Positions 53,208 to 63,311 are shown, numbered from the stretch's first letter. The stretch: DNA of 64,000 nucleotides from an uncultured Planctomycetaceae bacterium (GCA_943787265.1 CALSLT010000025.1:1-64000), one strand, 5' to 3'. Numbers and translations are program-made. Notes: generated by a model not told the origin, from the sequence alone.

Positions 53208-54776
53208 ATGCCCATACTCGCCGCCGAAACTCTGCCTGCGCTGAGCCCCGAAGCTTCCGGAATGTTGAAGGTTGCACTGGGCGTCTACGCTGTGTTTCTT
53301 CTGGGCGTCAGCATCGTCGCTTCTCGACGCGTTAAGACCGAAGAAGACTACGTTGTTGCCGGTCGTCGGTTGCCGCTTTCGCTTGCCTGGGCAACTCTGA
53401 TGGCAACATGGTTCGGCGCAGCGACAATCAACGCCGCCGCTGAATCCGCAAAGGCTGACGGTCTACAGGGAGTCATTTTGGATCCGTTTGCGTGTTCCGC
53501 AACGTTGATCTTTGCCGGACTCTTTTTCGCGAAACCGCTATGGAAAATGGGTCTCTTCACCATCGCGGATTTCTACCGGCAGCGGTACGGGCCGAAAGCT
53601 GAATTGATCGGATCGGCTATTCAGGTGCCGAGCAATTTTTCATGGGTCGCTCTGCAGTACGCCGCGCTCGGCCACATCTTCCATGTTTACTTTGACATTC
53701 CGTTCGAACAGGGAATCTACTGGGCCGCTGGCCTGACAATGGTCTACACAATGATCGGCGGAATGTGGTCGGTGACGCTGACCGACGCGCTGCAGCTTGT
53801 TATTGCGTTGTTCGGCTTACTGGCTCTTGGCTACGCGGTCTTCACATCTCCCGAACTCGGAAACGGCTCCGTCATCGGGGGCGTCCAGATCGCGATGGAA
53901 AAAGTCCAGGCGAAACATCCCACACACCTCGACTTCTTCCCCGGTCCTGAAACGCCCGGCCGAGCGATGCTCATCATGGGTTGGATCGGTGCTTGGGCAA
54001 CCGGCCTCTTTGGCTGCATTCCCGGCCAGGATTTGCAGCAGCGAATCTTCGCTTCGAAAGACGAGAACGTTGCGTCCCGAGCCTGCATCCTCGCCGGATT
54101 GCTTTACCTGGCTTTTGGCATTGTCCCGGTTCTGCTCGGTCTGACTTCGTCGGTCACGCTGCCGGGCGTCGAAGGTAACCCGATTCCCTATCTCGCGAAC
54201 AAGTACCTTTCTTCCGGCATGACCGTCGTGCTGATCGTCGCCGTGGTTGCGATGATCGTCTCGACGGCAACGAGTGCCATTCTCGCCCCGGCGACGATCC
54301 TCGGGCACAATCTGCTGAATCGAATTCCCGGCGTTTCCAAAGCTCCCCTACTTCGAGACCGACTGTGCGTCGTCATCGTTGCTGCAGGCGGAGTCGCACT
54401 GGCGATGGCCGGTGAGTCGCTGATGGGGCTACTGGACATCGCCCTGTCGATTCACCTGGTCGCATTGTTCATTCCGGTGGCGATGGGCATTTATGGAAAA
54501 CCACGAGGAGAACTGTCAGCCGTTCTGGCCATGACTTTCGGGTTCGCCGCGTGGGGACTTCGATTCCTTACCGAGAAAGTCTTCCTGCCCGTGCCCGAGC
54601 ATCTCGCAGAGACCTACGAGTATTACCACGAGTACCTCGCCGCTGCGTTCCCCGTTGAAGGCCTTCGTGCCGCAGCGTCATATTGGGCGGTGATCCCCGA
54701 AGACTTCTACGGGTTTGGCTGTTGCGTATTCGGTTACCTGCTCGGCCAGAGAATCCTGAAACGCCGAGAGTCTTAG
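53208..54776 (+). CDS. Sodium:solute symporter family transporter
   Basis: 522 residues with about thirteen membrane helices. Hallmarks of the SSS family: SRRVKTEEDYVVAGRRLPLS (about residues 41-60), ATWFGAATINAAAESAKADG (about 67), GLFTIADFYRQRYG (about 117) and YTMIGGMWSVTLTDALQLVI (about 180-200) with IPGQDLQQRIFASK near 277. Solute cannot be told; neighbours (sulfatase, propeller proteins) would fit a sugar or organic acid. It starts 101 bases after the HEAT gene. No insertions or breaks. Confidence 0.92.
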   Translation: MPILAAETLPALSPEASGMLKVALGVYAVFLLGVSIVASRRVKTEEDYVVAGRRLPLSLAWATLMATWFGAATINAAAESAKADGLQGVILDPFACSATLIFAGLFFAKPLWKMGLFTIADFYRQRYGPKAELIGSAIQVPSNFSWVALQYAALGHIFHVYFDIPFEQGIYWAAGLTMVYTMIGGMWSVTLTDALQLVIALFGLLALGYAVFTSPELGNGSVIGGVQIAMEKVQAKHPTHLDFFPGPETPGRAMLIMGWIGAWATGLFGCIPGQDLQQRIFASKDENVASRACILAGLLYLAFGIVPVLLGLTSSVTLPGVEGNPIPYLANKYLSSGMTVVLIVAVVAMIVSTATSAILAPATILGHNLLNRIPGVSKAPLLRDRLCVVIVAAGGVALAMAGESLMGLLDIALSIHLVALFIPVAMGIYGKPRGELSAVLAMTFGFAAWGLRFLTEKVFLPVPEHLAETYEYYHEYLAAAFPVEGLRAAASYWAVIPEDFYGFGCCVFGYLLGQRILKRRES

Positions 54777-54872
54777 ACTTGCCCATCAACCGAGTTGCCT
54801 GCAGCAGGATCGGATCAGAGCGGTAACAAATCACGGAGTCACAATTGGCGGTTCCAGCGGAAGCACTCAGCC

Positions 54873-55895
54873 ATGACTCAACCAGACGCAGCTACGAATG
54901 ACCAAGCTTCGGTCAAGTTGAGAAGACTTCGTCAGTCAGCAACTATCGGTTCCGTTGTCATTCTGGTGGGAGTTTCGCTGTGTCTGGTGACGCAGCCAGA
55001 CTGGCTCGCGCCTGTGATCCTTGTGCCGACGTGGTGCTGGCTAATCTTTGGAGTGCTGCTGGCTTGTTGCGGACTTCATGTAAACCGCAAACAGTGGTTC
55101 GTCGGTTTGCTGCTTGCGTGGGCAGCGTTCGCATGGCTGTTTGTCGAAGAGGTTCACAGCCTGGTACGTGGAGAAAGGTTGTCGTCGGCCGAGTGGCAAG
55201 CGGCTCGGGAAAGTGGCCGCGGAATTCGAATCGTTTCTTTGAACTGCAACGTCGGGCAGTCCCGATGTGTTGAAGAAGTCGCCGCTTACGATGCGGACGT
55301 TGTGTTACTGCAGGAATCGCCGGGCGAAGAGCAACTGCTGCGTCTGGTTGAGTTGCTGTTTGGTCAGGACGGATCGTGCCTCTACGGCGGAGACGTTTCG
55401 ATTCTTTCGCGTGGCAAGCTGACGCGTCGATTTTACGACGCTCGATCGCATTTCGTTTATGCAGAGGTTGAATTACCGACCGGCAGCGTTATCGATGTTG
55501 TCAGCACCCGACTTTCTCCGCCCATTCCGCGATTCGATTTCTGGCAACCGGATTTCTGGAGTGATCATCGCATGAAACGAATTAGTCATCGCGAGCAGAT
55601 CAACCGAATAATCGAACACTTGCAGAGTGTGCCATCCGGTAGCCACCTGATCGTGGGAGGAGACTTTAATGCTCCGCCGCGCGACGATGCTTTAGCGTTG
55701 CTCCAGTCGCGATTGTCCGATGCTTTTCTCACGGCTGGTTCTGGCTGGGGAGCAACCGGAACGAACGAGTACCCGCTGTTTCGAGTTGATCAGGTCTGGG
55801 TAAGCAACAGCCTTCAGCCAGTATCCGCTACGGCGAAGAAGACGCAGCATTCGGATCATCGAATGGTTGTCTGCGATCTTGTGATTGCCGAGTAG
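54873..55895 (+). CDS. Endonuclease/exonuclease/phosphatase family protein, membrane-anchored
   Basis: 340 residues from ATG at 54873. Three hydrophobic helices occupy about residues 25-115, then the catalytic domain: RIVSLNCNVGQ (Asn), VVLLQESPGE (metal-binding Glu), LIVGGDFNAPPRDDAL (Asp/Asn) and the final QHSDHRMVV (Asp-His pair). These are the standard residues of the EEP fold. Substrate could be DNA, phospholipid or phosphoinositide-like; membrane helices before the domain place it facing the periplasm or cytoplasm near the membrane, as in planctomycete relatives annotated as 'endonuclease/exonuclease/phosphatase'. Confidence 0.88.
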   Translation: MTQPDAATNDQASVKLRRLRQSATIGSVVILVGVSLCLVTQPDWLAPVILVPTWCWLIFGVLLACCGLHVNRKQWFVGLLLAWAAFAWLFVEEVHSLVRGERLSSAEWQAARESGRGIRIVSLNCNVGQSRCVEEVAAYDADVVLLQESPGEEQLLRLVELLFGQDGSCLYGGDVSILSRGKLTRRFYDARSHFVYAEVELPTGSVIDVVSTRLSPPIPRFDFWQPDFWSDHRMKRISHREQINRIIEHLQSVPSGSHLIVGGDFNAPPRDDALALLQSRLSDAFLTAGSGWGATGTNEYPLFRVDQVWVSNSLQPVSATAKKTQHSDHRMVVCDLVIAE

Positions 55896-55999
55896 CTTTC
55901 TCTTCCGAATCGTTCGGGCGAGGTGATTCGGTTCCAGGCGGGCAGTACACTTTGCGCCTTCTGAATTTGCTGTTGGTTGCTAGTTTTCGGGGATAAAGA

Positions 56000-58108
56000 A
56001 TGCCAAAGCTGTGGCGTATCGTCGGCGTGTTATTTGTGTGTTTTTCGGTTGGACCATTCTCTGGTGTGGTGAGTTCTGCGGAGCGGCCGAATGTGCTGTT
56101 CATTGCGATTGACGATCTCAATGACTGGGTTGGATGTTTGAAGACTCACCCGCAGGCGAAGACACCGAACATCGATGCTCTGGCTCGGCGAGGCACGCTG
56201 TTTACGAATGCCCATTGCCAGGCTCCGATTTGCGGGCCGTCGCGAGCTTCTCTTCTCTCGGGAAAGTATCCGCATTCGACGGGTGTTTATCAGCAACCGG
56301 CTAAACCGGGACTGCAGAGCGACTCTGTGAATTTCAAGGGGCATCTACTGCCGGAATATTTTGCGAAGCATGGCTACGCAACGTTCGGTGGCGGCAAGAT
56401 CACTCACGGCTACCCGATGAAGGGTGCCTTTCAGGAATACGGCGGTAGTTTCGGTGGTTCTGGGCCGAAGCCAGGCGACAAGACGGTCCGATTCAACTAC
56501 TCGCCGGATCTGACAATTCCATTCACCGGCACGCAGACCGACTGGGCAGCGTTTCCCGATGTGGACTCGAAAATGCCCGACTTCAAGGTGGCGTCGTGGG
56601 CTGAGGAAGTGCTGGCAAGGAAGCATGACGATCCGTTTTTCCTGGCGGTTGGCTTTGTGCGGCCTCACGTTCCGTTCTATGTGCCGCAGAAATGGTTCGA
56701 CCTGTTTTCACTCGACGAGATCGTTCTGCCCGAAGTTCCTGCGGACGATCTGGACGACGTCCCGGAAGTTTCGAGATTGTTGCACGAGCTGCCTCGGTAT
56801 CCGCAGCTCGACTGGCTCAGAGAAAACGACAATGACCAGCTTCGAAAGTGCGTGCAGGCCTACCTGGCGTGCATCGCGTTTGTCGATCACCAGGTCGGGC
56901 GAGTCGTGAAGGCTCTTGAGGAAAGCTCAGCCGCTGACAACACGGTCATCGTCCTGTTCAGCGATCATGGATACCACCTCGGAGAGAAGCATCGAGTTTC
57001 CAAGCACAGCCTGTGGGAAGAATCAGCGCGCGTGCCGATGGTCGTCGTACGTCCTGGCGAAGCAAGACCGAATGAATGCTCGAAGCCGGTCGGACTGATC
57101 GATCTTTACCCGACACTGCTGGAACTCTGCGACCTGCCATCGCGCGAGGCCAACGAAGGCGACAGCCTGGTGCCGTTGCTCGACGACCCGGATGCGGACT
57201 GGCAGTTTTCAACGATCACAACCTACGGTCGCGCGAATCATTCAATCCGGTCCGAACGTTACCGATTCATGCGGTACGAAGATGGCTCGGAAGAACTCTA
57301 CGATCACCAGGAAGACCCACATGGATTTGTGAACCTGGCGACTTCGGCAGATCATCAGGACATTGTTCGACAGCATCGAGCCGAGCTGCCGACACACGAT
57401 GAGCACTACCACGCATCCACAAGTACTGCGCCGGTCAATGCGTGGCTGGAAGAGTCATTCGTAAGGAACCGCGTAAAGCAGGACCCCGAAGAATTGCCAG
57501 CAATCTTCAATGGCAAAACCCTCGACAACTGGATGATGTCTGACGGAAAGCCGATCACGAAGGGTTGGGAAGTCCTCGACGGAGCCATCCATCTGGATCG
57601 AGGCAAGAAACGGTCCGGCCACATTGTGACGCGGCAGGAGTACGGCGATTTCGATCTGTCATTCGAATGGAAGATTGCAGAGAAGGGCAACAGCGGATTG
57701 AAGTATCGAGTTCGACTGTACGGTAAGAAGACCCTCGGTCTTGAGTACCAGATTCTCGACGATCCGAAATTCAAGAATGGCCAGCCGTCGAGCAAGGGCA
57801 GTACAGGCTCGATTTACGCATTGTACGAGCCGAACGAGAAGAAGGCCCTCAAACCTCTGGGCGAGTTCAACTCCAGCCGCATTATCGTCCAGGGAAACCA
57901 CATCGAGCACTGGCTGAATGGCGAACGAATCTCGTCAGCAAACGTCGGCGACGAAGAATGGGACAGTCGAGTTGCAGAAAGCAAATTCTCCGACCTAGAA
58001 GCCTTCAGCAGAAACCGCTTCGGCCGATTCATGCTGACAGATCATGGAGCCGAAGTCTGGTACCGAAACTTCAAGATCACTCCGATCGGGAAACCTGATA
58101 GCGATTAG
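56000..58108 (+). CDS. Exported sulfatase fused to DUF1080 domain
   Basis: 702 residues. Signal peptide about 1-28. Sulfatase domain (about 30-470): FIAIDDLNDWVG (metal DD), PICGPSRASLLSGKYP (formylglycine Cys with CxPxR), FSDHGYHLGEKHRVSKHSLW (Asp-His and Lys). It resembles iduronate-2-sulfatases. The C-terminal 200 residues (about 495-700) are a DUF1080 beta-jelly-roll: IFNGKTLDNWMMSDGKPI, FDLSFEWKIAEKGNSGLKYR, GLEYQILDDPKF. In other proteins this fold binds or cleaves sugars, so the enzyme may bind a sulfated polysaccharide through it. The active-site motif is the standard one, unlike the 10416 sulfatase. Confidence 0.95.
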   Translation: MPKLWRIVGVLFVCFSVGPFSGVVSSAERPNVLFIAIDDLNDWVGCLKTHPQAKTPNIDALARRGTLFTNAHCQAPICGPSRASLLSGKYPHSTGVYQQPAKPGLQSDSVNFKGHLLPEYFAKHGYATFGGGKITHGYPMKGAFQEYGGSFGGSGPKPGDKTVRFNYSPDLTIPFTGTQTDWAAFPDVDSKMPDFKVASWAEEVLARKHDDPFFLAVGFVRPHVPFYVPQKWFDLFSLDEIVLPEVPADDLDDVPEVSRLLHELPRYPQLDWLRENDNDQLRKCVQAYLACIAFVDHQVGRVVKALEESSAADNTVIVLFSDHGYHLGEKHRVSKHSLWEESARVPMVVVRPGEARPNECSKPVGLIDLYPTLLELCDLPSREANEGDSLVPLLDDPDADWQFSTITTYGRANHSIRSERYRFMRYEDGSEELYDHQEDPHGFVNLATSADHQDIVRQHRAELPTHDEHYHASTSTAPVNAWLEESFVRNRVKQDPEELPAIFNGKTLDNWMMSDGKPITKGWEVLDGAIHLDRGKKRSGHIVTRQEYGDFDLSFEWKIAEKGNSGLKYRVRLYGKKTLGLEYQILDDPKFKNGQPSSKGSTGSIYALYEPNEKKALKPLGEFNSSRIIVQGNHIEHWLNGERISSANVGDEEWDSRVAESKFSDLEAFSRNRFGRFMLTDHGAEVWYRNFKITPIGKPDSD

Positions 58109-58171
58109 CTTTACTGGGGCGGCGTACTTGGAGCTTGGCAGAAAACGAGACGAGATCAGAAAGAAGCAGAA

Positions 58172-59575
58172 ATGAAAATACTGTTTACGTTAACGATCGT
58201 GGTCTCGGCCGTGGCGACGTTACATGCCGATTGGAATCAATTTCGTGGGCCTGCTGGCCGTGGCGTTGCAGATGACGCTGCGTCGTTGCCCGTCGATATT
58301 GGTCCGGACAGTCCGCATTTGGCTTGGAAGTCTCCAGTTCCGAAAGGGCACTCAACGCCGGTCGTTCATGGAGACCGAATTTTCATGACGGGACTCGCCG
58401 AGAAGTCGCTTCGGACGTTCGCAGTCAATCGACTTGACGGAAAGATCATTTGGTCGGCAGAGGCTCCGTACGAGAAGCTGGAATCCGTGCATCGGATTGG
58501 CAGTCACGCTACGCCGAGCGTCGCGACAGACGGTGAAGTCGTCATCAGCATGTTCGGTTCGAGCGGGCTGTTCTGTTACGACGTCGATGGCAAGCAGTTG
58601 TGGCATCGACAAATGGGGCCGTTCAATAACAATTTCGGAGCCGCGTCTTCACCACTGCTGATCGATGATCGAATCGTGATGGTTCAGGATCATGACACCG
58701 GATCGTTTCTGGCCGTTTACGACAAGAATTCGGGAAACGAAGTCTGGAAGGCGGAACGTCCAAACTCTCGTCGCAACTACTCGACGCCGTGCATCTGGGC
58801 CGTCGACGGGCAACGGCAGATTGTAGTTGCAGGTTCGGCGCACGTGGTTGCCTACGATTTTGAAACCGGCGACGCAATTTGGACGGTTCGCGGAGTCAGC
58901 CGAGTCGTCAACACGACGCCAGTCGTCGGAGAAGACAATCGCCTTTACGTTGCCTGCACGGGAGGGCAGGAATCCGAACAGCCTGTGTTTGCCGACCTGC
59001 TCAAAACTTCGGACGCAAACGGAAACGTTCTACTTGAACCAGACGAGCTACCCAAGAGCCCGATCAAAAGCTTCTTTTCGCAGTTCGACCGGGATGCCAA
59101 CGGCACTCTGGACGAAACCGAATACAACAGCATTCGCGATATCTTCAGTCTGTCTGAAACAGTAGCGATGGCGATCCGCCCCGGCGGCACCGGTGACATC
59201 ACTGACTCGCATGTTGACTGGAAGCAGTCACAATCGATCCCGCGAAACGCATCACCCCTTTACTACAAAGGTGTGGTTTTCCTGATCGCAGACGGCGGCA
59301 TCGCCACGTCTCTCGATGTTCAGACCGGCGAGATCATCCACCGAGGTCGACTGTCCAATACTGGGAAATATTACAGCTCACCCGCGGTCGGCGACGGCAA
59401 GCTCTACATCATCGGCGAACGGGGACACCTGACGGTCGTCTCAGCCCACGGCGAATGGGAGCAACTGGCGGAAAGCTCCTTCGGCGAAGATGTCTACGCT
59501 TCCCCCGCGATCTCTCACAGCTGCATTTTCGTGAGGACGGTCTCGCACCTCTATTGCTTCAGCTTAAAACAATAG
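58172..59575 (+). CDS. Exported PQQ-type beta-propeller protein with EF-hand insert
   Basis: 467 residues with a signal peptide (about 1-19). Propeller blades: NQFRGPAGRGVADD (planctomycete N-terminal motif), RTFAVNRLDGKIIWSAEAPY, GSSGLFCYDVDGKQLWHRQM, FLAVYDKNSGNEVWKAERPN. An insert between blades (about residues 285-325) contains DANGNVLLEPDE and DRDANGTLDETEYNSI, two calcium-binding EF-hand loops. Whether it binds PQQ is unclear, because the residues that contact the cofactor are not obvious; many planctomycete members are non-enzymatic. It is 64 bases from the sulfatase gene. Confidence 0.88.
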   Translation: MKILFTLTIVVSAVATLHADWNQFRGPAGRGVADDAASLPVDIGPDSPHLAWKSPVPKGHSTPVVHGDRIFMTGLAEKSLRTFAVNRLDGKIIWSAEAPYEKLESVHRIGSHATPSVATDGEVVISMFGSSGLFCYDVDGKQLWHRQMGPFNNNFGAASSPLLIDDRIVMVQDHDTGSFLAVYDKNSGNEVWKAERPNSRRNYSTPCIWAVDGQRQIVVAGSAHVVAYDFETGDAIWTVRGVSRVVNTTPVVGEDNRLYVACTGGQESEQPVFADLLKTSDANGNVLLEPDELPKSPIKSFFSQFDRDANGTLDETEYNSIRDIFSLSETVAMAIRPGGTGDITDSHVDWKQSQSIPRNASPLYYKGVVFLIADGGIATSLDVQTGEIIHRGRLSNTGKYYSSPAVGDGKLYIIGERGHLTVVSAHGEWEQLAESSFGEDVYASPAISHSCIFVRTVSHLYCFSLKQ

Positions 59576-59652
59576 ACCTGCCCAACGGTCACCTCCGATC
59601 GCACAATGGTGGTCTAAACAACCGATTCGGGAATCGTTGTGGGGGAGTCGTA

Positions 59653-61458
59653 ATGGGCATCAAATCTTTGGTTGCGTCCCGACTGAGTCGTATTTCTGGC
59701 GGATTGGTGTTGGTTTTATTGTTGGCCGCGGGCGGGTATTCCTGGGTACAGACGGCGTTGAAGAATGCTCGAATTGCGACAACCAATGCTCGGCTGACGC
59801 GAATCGGCCTGGCACTGAGAAGCTACCTCGATGAGCACCGCACGTTTCCGCCCGCCGTCATGCTCGGCCCAGGTGATGTGCCTTGGCACGGTTGGCGTGT
59901 GCCGCTGTTGCCGTATCTCGGCGAAGAAGAGCTGGCTGACCAGTATCGGATGGATGAGCGGTGGGATAGTCCGGCGAATCGCAAGCTGATTCGACAATGT
60001 CCCGAAGTCTTCCAGCTCCCGACGTCGGAAGTTCGTACCGGTTTTGCGAATGCCTGCGCGGTCGTCGGGAAAGGAACAGCTTGGCCAGCACAACAGCGGA
60101 TGCGAATTCGAGATTTCAAGAGGGGCTTGTCAAACGCACTGTTCGTCGTAGATATGCCAGCAAAGTATGAGTGGACGAACCCTCGCGACATGACACCTCG
60201 TGAGTTCTTTCTGTTCTACGATACACGAGACGAAGACGCACGTAATTCCATGCTAATGGGTGATGGCACACTTCGGTCATTCAGTCGAATGACTGATCGT
60301 AAAATACTGGTAAACCTGATGGCGGCAAATGGACCGAAGGGGACGTTTCGCGGCGACAACTGGCCGGTCATGTTTAACGACGCCGGAAAAATTTTATCTT
60401 CAGATGGCGGGCCTGTCAGTTCGCTTGAATTGGACGGCACGACGTTTCATGCCAGTTGGAACGAAGGACTCGGGACCGGCAAGAATGAAATCTGGTGCGC
60501 CGTATTTCAGATGTGCTGGGACAATCTCAATGGCGAGACCGATGGGCCGGTAGCAAGTCCGCGGCCGTCAGCTGTTTTCAATCGTCTCAACAGTTCGACG
60601 TTTGATCGCGATTGTCTTGATTCTGACAGCTACCTGCTATTCACAGGGGATGCTGATGCAGAGGCGACAGCCGATTTGAGAAGACAAATAGAAGCTCGGT
60701 TCCCCAACGCTGATCCAAAGTTGCCCGAATTCAACGGCGGAACCCACATACGTCTATATGGTTGCCTGGAGAAGTCTATTCGGTTCTCGGAAGAGCTGTC
60801 TCCGTTGGACGCGTTGTCCTTCCGCCATTCCTCAGGGGAAACTCCTGTTGAAACTTTTGGGAAAGAGAGCAAGAGAAACACAGGTCGGGACCTGGGAAGT
60901 GTTGTGTTTGAAGACACTGTGCATGTTGGAGACTACGTGAGTGACGATGATTTCATCATCGTTCTACGCACAGAAGGCGGTCGTGAGGATGAAATCATTC
61001 TTGCGAAGATTGCTCCAGAGGCATCGCTCAGACAATCCTGGCTGGTAGTTACGAACCGGCTTGCAGAACCGCACAGAAACCTGGTGTCGACGAAACTGCG
61101 AGAAAAGGAGTCATTGAGAATCCCAGTCATTGATTTCAATGTGGACCACAGCTTTGAAGAACTGACCGGTCACGTCATCACGAATGTTCCCGGGTACGAG
61201 TTCTCCAGGATTGTTTACGCCACTGAGACGATCAAGTTTCATCTTGATGAGTACGGCGCCGACCTTTTGGCACAGGCGGACATCGTAGTTTTGCTTGGAG
61301 ACTGGGGGGACGAGCCTGAGTTCGATCCTGAAAAACCTCGCCACTTTGTTTTCGATCAGCCATTCCTGTTGGCTCTTCGCGAGAAGTCGGCGAGTCAGCC
61401 GTACCTCCTTTGCTGGGTGGCGCATCCCGATATTCTGATACCAGACGAATCTGAGTAG
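59653..61458 (+). CDS. DUF1559-like protein with serpin-like C-terminal region
   Basis: 601 residues from ATG at 59653 (GGGGGAG upstream). An N-terminal helix (about 17-37) and LTRIGLALRSYLDEHRTFPP, PWHGWRVPLLPYLGEEELAD, LVVGDGTLRSF-like blocks (here LMGDGTLRSFS) match DUF1559, a pilin-like planctomycete family. The second half (about 260-600) differs: SLRIPVIDFNVDHSFEELTG, IKFHLDEYGADLLAQAD and PRHFVFDQPFLLALREK resemble the serpin C-terminal block, where a beta-sheet, the hinge before the reactive loop and the FxFDHPF motif occur. If right, it is a surface-exposed protease inhibitor or a decayed relative. Homology is by eye and remote. Confidence 0.7.
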   Translation: MGIKSLVASRLSRISGGLVLVLLLAAGGYSWVQTALKNARIATTNARLTRIGLALRSYLDEHRTFPPAVMLGPGDVPWHGWRVPLLPYLGEEELADQYRMDERWDSPANRKLIRQCPEVFQLPTSEVRTGFANACAVVGKGTAWPAQQRMRIRDFKRGLSNALFVVDMPAKYEWTNPRDMTPREFFLFYDTRDEDARNSMLMGDGTLRSFSRMTDRKILVNLMAANGPKGTFRGDNWPVMFNDAGKILSSDGGPVSSLELDGTTFHASWNEGLGTGKNEIWCAVFQMCWDNLNGETDGPVASPRPSAVFNRLNSSTFDRDCLDSDSYLLFTGDADAEATADLRRQIEARFPNADPKLPEFNGGTHIRLYGCLEKSIRFSEELSPLDALSFRHSSGETPVETFGKESKRNTGRDLGSVVFEDTVHVGDYVSDDDFIIVLRTEGGREDEIILAKIAPEASLRQSWLVVTNRLAEPHRNLVSTKLREKESLRIPVIDFNVDHSFEELTGHVITNVPGYEFSRIVYATETIKFHLDEYGADLLAQADIVVLLGDWGDEPEFDPEKPRHFVFDQPFLLALREKSASQPYLLCWVAHPDILIPDESE

Positions 61459-61616
61459 GAATGTGGCCAGATAAGTTGATTCCAGCCGACAGCCAAAGCT
61501 TGCGAAGTGGTGGCCCCGTTGCTCGGCATGAACGGGTTGTTGACGTTATGTTTCGCTAAGGGCAACGTGTTTGCTCAGCAGTATCTCAAGATTCCAACCA
61601 GCCAGGAAATCAGTTG

Positions 61617-63224
61617 ATGAAAGTTTCGACGGCGATTGAGGTTTTGTTTGCGTTTGGCGTGTCGCTCCTTCTGCCCATGCACGTGGTGGCTGAGAACTGG
61701 CCTCAGGCAGCAGGACCGAATCATGACTGGACAGTGAGGACTGACGAGCCTGTTCCTACTTCCTGGAGTGTCGAGAGGGGGCAGAATGTTCGTTGGCGGG
61801 TGCCGTTGTCCGAGACTGGGCAAAGCGGAATTGCTGTTTGGGGGGATCGGCTTTTTCTGACGACGATGAAGCCGCTAGGTGCCGATGCGAAGATTAAGAA
61901 GGGCACTGACATCGTTATCTACTGCGTCAGTGCGACGAATGGGAAAATTCTCTGGCAGCATGATCTGCCTGGTGATCCGAAGGCACTAAGCATCTACGCA
62001 TACGGATTCAGTAGTAGCAGCAGCCCGACTCCGATTACTGACGGAAAACACGTTTGGTTCTGGAATGCCAGTGGGCGGATGGGGTGCTGGACTGTCGATG
62101 GTGAGGAAGTGTGGACTCGGAATTGGACGCCGACTTTAGGACGGCCATTCAACAAGCAGTACGAGCCAATCAAAGTCGGCAATACTCTGGTCAATGTCGA
62201 ACCGCTCGCCCCTGGCGATCCGAAACGTCGAGAAGATGCCTGGAATTACGTTCGCGGATTTGATGCGACGACGGGGCGATCACTCTGGACGGCTCCGGAA
62301 GGACTGACTCACTACAACACTCCCGTTCTGGGAAAGTTGCCTGGTGGTGGTTACGGAGTGCTGGCCGGTCGAGGGGCTCATCACGGAACGCCGGAATCTC
62401 CGCCTGGTCTCACGCTGAGCCGCGTCGACGGGCCGGATGCCGGAAAGGCCGTCTGGAGTTGGGATTCACAACCCGGAGGAATGGCTCAGGTCGCTCAGGC
62501 GTGGGATAAGAATTTTGCATACTGGCTGGATGAAACGCGGACGGACCTCGTCGTGCTGAACACGAAAGACGGCAGCGAGGCGAAACGAATTTCGTGGATC
62601 AAGGATGTCATCGTTACGGCTTACGATGCGGAATCAAAAACGTTTACGCGTCGCGAAGGGGTTGACCTGAGTCTGGAAACCCCCGCAGTGAAGGTCTTCC
62701 CGGCGTGGCACGCGAATCTCAGTATTTACCCGTACGTTTATTTTCAATGTTTCAGTTTCGAAGGACGTCGCAAAGGCAAGGCCGTCACGATGGGGCCTCG
62801 ACGAAGCATCGCTCGGATTGATGTGGTGAAGGAGCGAGTCGAGTATCTCGAACTGCCGTTTCCGATTCCTGAAGTCGAGGGGGCAGAAGCATCGCCTCAA
62901 GGCACCCTCTATCCGAACATGACAACCAACAGCCGAGGCATCGACGTCGCCGATGACAAACGATCGAAACGCGACGGCTGGTGGTGGTGCTTCAACGGAA
63001 ACACGATCGCCGTCAATCAGTACCTCTACTTCACGTTTATGTGCGGGAAGGTGCAGGTGCTCGATGGCCAGGTTCGGGACTTCGACGAGAGTGCTCTGGT
63101 TTCATTTAATGACCTGGGTAAATTCGGAGAAACGTGGTCGGTCAACACGCCGAGCTTCAGCAACGGTCGGCTGTATCATCGAACGATGAAAGAGTTGTTG
63201 TGCATCGAAGCGTCTGACAAATAG
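61617..63224 (+). CDS. Exported PQQ-like beta-propeller protein
   Basis: 535 residues from ATG at 61617, with AGGAAATCAG upstream; signal peptide about 1-25. Propeller repeats: IVIYCVSATNGKILWQHDLP, HVWFWNASGRMGCWTVDGEE, VRGFDATTGRSLWTAPEGLT, VVLNTKDGSEAKRISWIKDV. Typical planctomycete outer-membrane or periplasmic quinoprotein-like protein; catalytic PQQ contacts cannot be assigned. It follows the DUF1559/serpin-like gene by 158 bases and may have its own promoter. Confidence 0.85.
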   Translation: MKVSTAIEVLFAFGVSLLLPMHVVAENWPQAAGPNHDWTVRTDEPVPTSWSVERGQNVRWRVPLSETGQSGIAVWGDRLFLTTMKPLGADAKIKKGTDIVIYCVSATNGKILWQHDLPGDPKALSIYAYGFSSSSSPTPITDGKHVWFWNASGRMGCWTVDGEEVWTRNWTPTLGRPFNKQYEPIKVGNTLVNVEPLAPGDPKRREDAWNYVRGFDATTGRSLWTAPEGLTHYNTPVLGKLPGGGYGVLAGRGAHHGTPESPPGLTLSRVDGPDAGKAVWSWDSQPGGMAQVAQAWDKNFAYWLDETRTDLVVLNTKDGSEAKRISWIKDVIVTAYDAESKTFTRREGVDLSLETPAVKVFPAWHANLSIYPYVYFQCFSFEGRRKGKAVTMGPRRSIARIDVVKERVEYLELPFPIPEVEGAEASPQGTLYPNMTTNSRGIDVADDKRSKRDGWWWCFNGNTIAVNQYLYFTFMCGKVQVLDGQVRDFDESALVSFNDLGKFGETWSVNTPSFSNGRLYHRTMKELLCIEASDK

Positions 63225-63311
63225 AAACGACGTTGGCGTCCGACCTGGCCGTGGCGGATATTCCTGTCGTCATCCTTCTGCAAAGTTCTATTTCCGGAGC
63301 GACCAAAACTG

